Below are positions 46,172 through 49,122 of a stretch of 49,122 nucleotides of DNA, piece by piece (position 1 is the stretch's first letter; every line of letters begins with the position of its first letter). Below the pieces are notes generated by a model. It worked only from the letters and a program-made list of their open reading frames with translations, was not told the DNA's origin and did no database searches. This stretch comes from a bacterium (GTDB taxonomy: Bacteria; Patescibacteriota; Patescibacteriia; JACQRZ01). The DNA lies in the NCBI GenBank assembly GCA_023246095.1, contig JAHFJA010000006.1, positions 1 through 49,122 of the forward strand, written 5' to 3'. Position numbers and translations under genes: made by a program.

Positions 46172-47599
46172 TTATACGTCTGATCGTCGAGATATGACCG
46201 CCCATGGAGTTTTGATGAGAATGGACAAATCCAGCAATAACGACCAGTTTTCAATATAGTACGTATCTAACCGCACTTCGTCCTCAAAGTCAAGGTCGCT
46301 ACGGCCACTAATTTGAGCAAGTCCCGTGATACCAGGCTTGATGGCAAATACTTTATGATGATGTTTCTGATACCCTGCAACTTGAACAGGCATGTGTGGT
46401 CGAGGCCCCACGAGGCTCATGTTTCCAAAAAACACATTAAAGAGTTGTGGCAACTCATCAAAACTCATACGTTCGATATATCGACCTACTTTTGTCCGAC
46501 GAGGGTCGTTGAGTACTTTGAAAACGGGGCCTTTTCGTTCGCTTTTTTCTTTTGCCAGTTTTAGCTCATACTCCCCTGCTTTGCCGGTGGCATCATACTG
46601 TGTTGGATTATTAGACGGCCCGGTACAATATTGGATATACATGGAGCGAAATTTATATACCAAAAAATTCCCTTTTGGACCAACGCGTTCGTTTTTATAG
46701 ACAGCGGGACCTTTTGATTCAAGTCGAACCGCAATTGCAACCACGATCATGATCGGAGAAGTAATGACAATTAGTAACAGTGAAACAATGATATCAAATA
46801 AGCGCTTGATGATTCTGCCCCATCCATCGAGCTTCGTTCGCTTGAGTTCAATCATAGGTAAACCCGCTATGGTGGTAATTTCAAAATTACGTCCACCCAG
46901 CAGATCAGCAGAATAGCGAACATTCAGATGCGAAACATCCGCAAAATCAAGAATTTCTTGAAATTCGTCATGAGACAGGTCGGTGTCCACAACAAATAAT
47001 TCTTCAAGGTTATTACTGCTTGCTAACGAAGAAAGTTGCGTTCGCGCCTTAACATCGAGTGTAGAAACGCGAGCTACTACCTTGTATCCAGCACCTACGT
47101 TTTCTTTCAAGCCGTCATATAGTTTTTTACTTTTGGAATCGCGTCCTATAAGAGCGACCTTATGAACACCGATGTCTTTTTTCAAAAGAAAATATCGGGT
47201 CGCCCTCAAGGTCAATCGAGCTAGGATAATAAAAGTAATACTTAACGCCCAAAATGCGAGAACAATTAATCGTGAGGAAAACAAATCAGGGATGAAAAAA
47301 ATAAAGAGAATTACCATCAAAATTGCCGAGGAACATGCGGTGATAATCTTTGGGATCTCATTCTTGATACGATAGAACCCTATTTCATAGAGACCGGAAA
47401 TCGCAAACACTAATAAATATCCGAGCGCAGCCAAAATGGTGTAATGAAGAAATTGCGGTAAAGCGATGGTATAAAGAACAGGCCGAACGTCTGATAAAGC
47501 TTGAAAACGTAAAAAATAACTTACCACGCCCGCCAGAATAAGCATGACAAAATCAACCGGTACGAGAATAGATGTAAAAATGAGATCAGCGCGTTTCAT
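46172..47599 (-). CDS. Polyprenyl glycosylphosphotransferase (sugar transferase)
   Basis: N-terminal TM helices; KRLFDIIVSLLLIVITSPIM, KFRSM, MSFDELPQLFNVFFGNMSLVGPRP. Confidence 0.93.
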   Translation of the reverse strand: MKRADLIFTSILVPVDFVMLILAGVVSYFLRFQALSDVRPVLYTIALPQFLHYTILAALGYLLVFAISGLYEIGFYRIKNEIPKIITACSSAILMVILFIFFIPDLFSSRLIVLAFWALSITFIILARLTLRATRYFLLKKDIGVHKVALIGRDSKSKKLYDGLKENVGAGYKVVARVSTLDVKARTQLSSLASSNNLEELFVVDTDLSHDEFQEILDFADVSHLNVRYSADLLGGRNFEITTIAGLPMIELKRTKLDGWGRIIKRLFDIIVSLLLIVITSPIMIVVAIAVRLESKGPAVYKNERVGPKGNFLVYKFRSMYIQYCTGPSNNPTQYDATGKAGEYELKLAKEKSERKGPVFKVLNDPRRTKVGRYIERMSFDELPQLFNVFFGNMSLVGPRPHMPVQVAGYQKHHHKVFAIKPGITGLAQISGRSDLDFEDEVRLDTYYIENWSLLLDLSILIKTPWAVISRRSDV

Positions 47600-47637
47600 T
47601 GTGGAAGTTAAGTATTTGTTATGAATACATTTACATT

Positions 47638-48167
47638 ACGAGGTAAACCTATAAGCCGAATTCTGTCATACCCCCAAAGGGGCGGGGTGACCATCTCTCT
47701 TGCGATACTGTTGCCAGTACCGTCATGCGAGTGTTTATACTCTTGCACCTGGTAGGTGTTTGCCAAGCTGTTGTATCACTACAACACTGGTGCGCTCTTA
47801 CCTCGCTTACGCAAGTCAGCCATTCAAAAGGCTTCCGCACCTTTTCATCCTTACCTGTGCCCCGAAAGGCGTAGGCGGTATTTTATCAAAACATTTCTGA
47901 TTCGACCCCTCTTTTCGGGAGGGCTTTTCTGTTGCTCCGGTAGTTTTGAGGCCACCGAAACCAGTCTGAGACTGATACTATCCCGTGACTTGGTCATAGT
48001 ATCAAACGATCGAGTTGGGGTTTAATCCCCTTCTCTATCATAAAAGATTCTATGATTGCTTCAGGCCGTCGTTAACGGCTACCTCTTCCTTGGTTATACA
48101 CCAAGGGGTGTTCGGACTTTCCTCTATGACACTTGCGCGCCACAGCGATCACCCAGCTTACCTCGTA
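47638..48167 (-). ncRNA. rnpB: RNase P RNA (class A-like), approximate ends
   Basis: Minus strand ACGAGGTAAGC...GAGGAAAGTCCGAACACC...ACAGAATTCGGCTTATAGGTTTACCTCGT; complementary ends. Confidence 0.93.
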
Positions 48168-48192
48168 ATGTCAATGTATCATTATGTCCTTT

Positions 48193-48220
48193 ATTATACA
48201 GAAAAAGGTCATTTTGTCAA
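48193..48220 (-). promoter_or_regulatory. Sigma70-type promoter of rnpB
   Basis: Minus strand TTGACA-N16-TATAAT about 25 nt upstream of the mature 5' end. Confidence 0.75.
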
Positions 48221-48257
48221 GAAAAAGAAAGCCAGATAAATTGAAGTTATAAGCTTC

Positions 48258-48671
48258 TTACCTCCCCAAATGCTCGTCAATCGCCTCATTCACCAACCGA
48301 TCAGCATGCTTATTCTTCTCTCTCCCCACATGGGTAAACGTAATTTTTTTAAACTCCGTCGTAAGATTCCAAACTTGTATAAAAAGCTTAGCCAAACCAG
48401 GATCTTTGACTTTATATTCCTTTTTCATCTGTTTGACCACCAATTCGCTATCGAGATAGCACTCCACCTCGTCTGCACCTACATCGCGTGCACCTTCCAG
48501 GGCCATGATGAGCGCCTTGTATTCAGCCTGGTTATTGGTTGTCTCTCCAATATATCGTTTATATTCATGAATAATGTCAGTTGTGAGATCATGTACTACC
48601 GCACCGATCCCTGCGGGACCTGGATTTCCGCGCGCTCCCCCGTCGGTATATGTTGTTACTCTTTTTGACAT
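48258..48671 (-). CDS. rnhA: Ribonuclease HI-like protein
   Basis: YTDGGARGNPGPAGIGAVV, TTNNQAEYKALIMALE, HVGREKNKHADRLVNEA. Confidence 0.93.
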   Translation of the reverse strand: MSKRVTTYTDGGARGNPGPAGIGAVVHDLTTDIIHEYKRYIGETTNNQAEYKALIMALEGARDVGADEVECYLDSELVVKQMKKEYKVKDPGLAKLFIQVWNLTTEFKKITFTHVGREKNKHADRLVNEAIDEHLGR

Positions 48672-49122
48672 AATCGCATATCGAGTAAATTAAGCTGTAA
48701 CTCTTGCTGACCATTCCACTCGTTGATATCTAATTCACATAGTATATCGACTATATCCCCTGTTTGAAAGTCCGCCGTCTGAACACCCAAGGAAAATCCA
48801 ATGGCACGGCGTTTCATCCCATCTTGTGAAAATGTACAACGGACGTGCTGGCCTGTTTTTCCAATGACAGACACGTGTTCTATGGTGACGTTTGAAATAT
48901 GGAAAATTGGTTTGGTATTACCTTGCCCAAACGGCTCAAGCTGGCTTATTGCATTTACCAATTCCCAGGAAACGTCGGTTAGAGTAATAGAGATATCGGC
49001 GCTAATGGACGGTCGCGTATCGGTAGACGAAAGTAAGTCAGAAATGTGAGGAGCAATCGTTGAACGAAATGTGTCAAATGATATCTCTTCTTTCAATGCA
49101 ATACCAGCTGCCGCGGCATGTC
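48656..49122 (-). CDS. recJ: Single-stranded-DNA-specific exonuclease RecJ, C-terminal part (continues past window end)
   Basis: Minus frame stays open to the edge (HAAAAGIALKEEISF); LEPFGQGNTKPIFHI. Confidence 0.9.
   Translation of the reverse strand, partial: HAAAAGIALKEEISFDTFRSTIAPHISDLLSSTDTRPSISADISITLTDVSWELVNAISQLEPFGQGNTKPIFHISNVTIEHVSVIGKTGQHVRCTFSQDGMKRRAIGFSLGVQTADFQTGDIVDILCELDINEWNGQQELQLNLLDMRLCQKE

Noticed and set aside
47649-48244. ORFs 47649..47840, 47700..47900, 47756..48025, 48015..48239 and 48056..48244
   Set aside because: All lie in or next to the RNase P RNA locus; no protein-like features.

Overview
The 49 kb window looks like a compact Patescibacteria/CPR-type bacterial chromosome (inferred from gene content). 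The core backbone contains ybeY, dgkA, ftsA, ftsZ, scpB, tpiA, rpmG, uppS, cysS, a MraY/WecA-type transferase, rplU, recR, dnaB, gltX, an rsuA/rluB-type pseudouridine synthase, rnhA, the C-terminal part of recJ, rnpB and four tRNAs. Two regions stand out. (1) A tRNA-Tyr(GTA) gene is split in its anticodon loop, between U35 and A36, by an apparent 240-nt group I intron. Directly upstream is a frameshifted, homing-endonuclease-like gene whose ORF runs through the 5' tRNA exon into the intron. (2) A roughly 10 kb accessory island (about 12.6-22.8 kb) starts with a leftward XerC/D-like tyrosine recombinase. It continues with a run of rightward cargo genes: cupin, RibD/DHFR-like, LysE-like, double PhnB/VOC, YdeI-like, nucleotidyltransferases, NUDIX, HExxH and transglutaminase-like proteins. 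In its first 4 kb the individual cargo genes are tightly bracketed by gene-specific inverted repeats. There is also a 90-bp imperfect palindrome (ATAAC...GTTAT) and two families of direct repeats, B (upstream) and A (downstream hairpins). I propose this as a candidate non-canonical, integron-like or IR-bracketed gene-cassette system. All assignments are by eye; no homology searches or folding programs were run.
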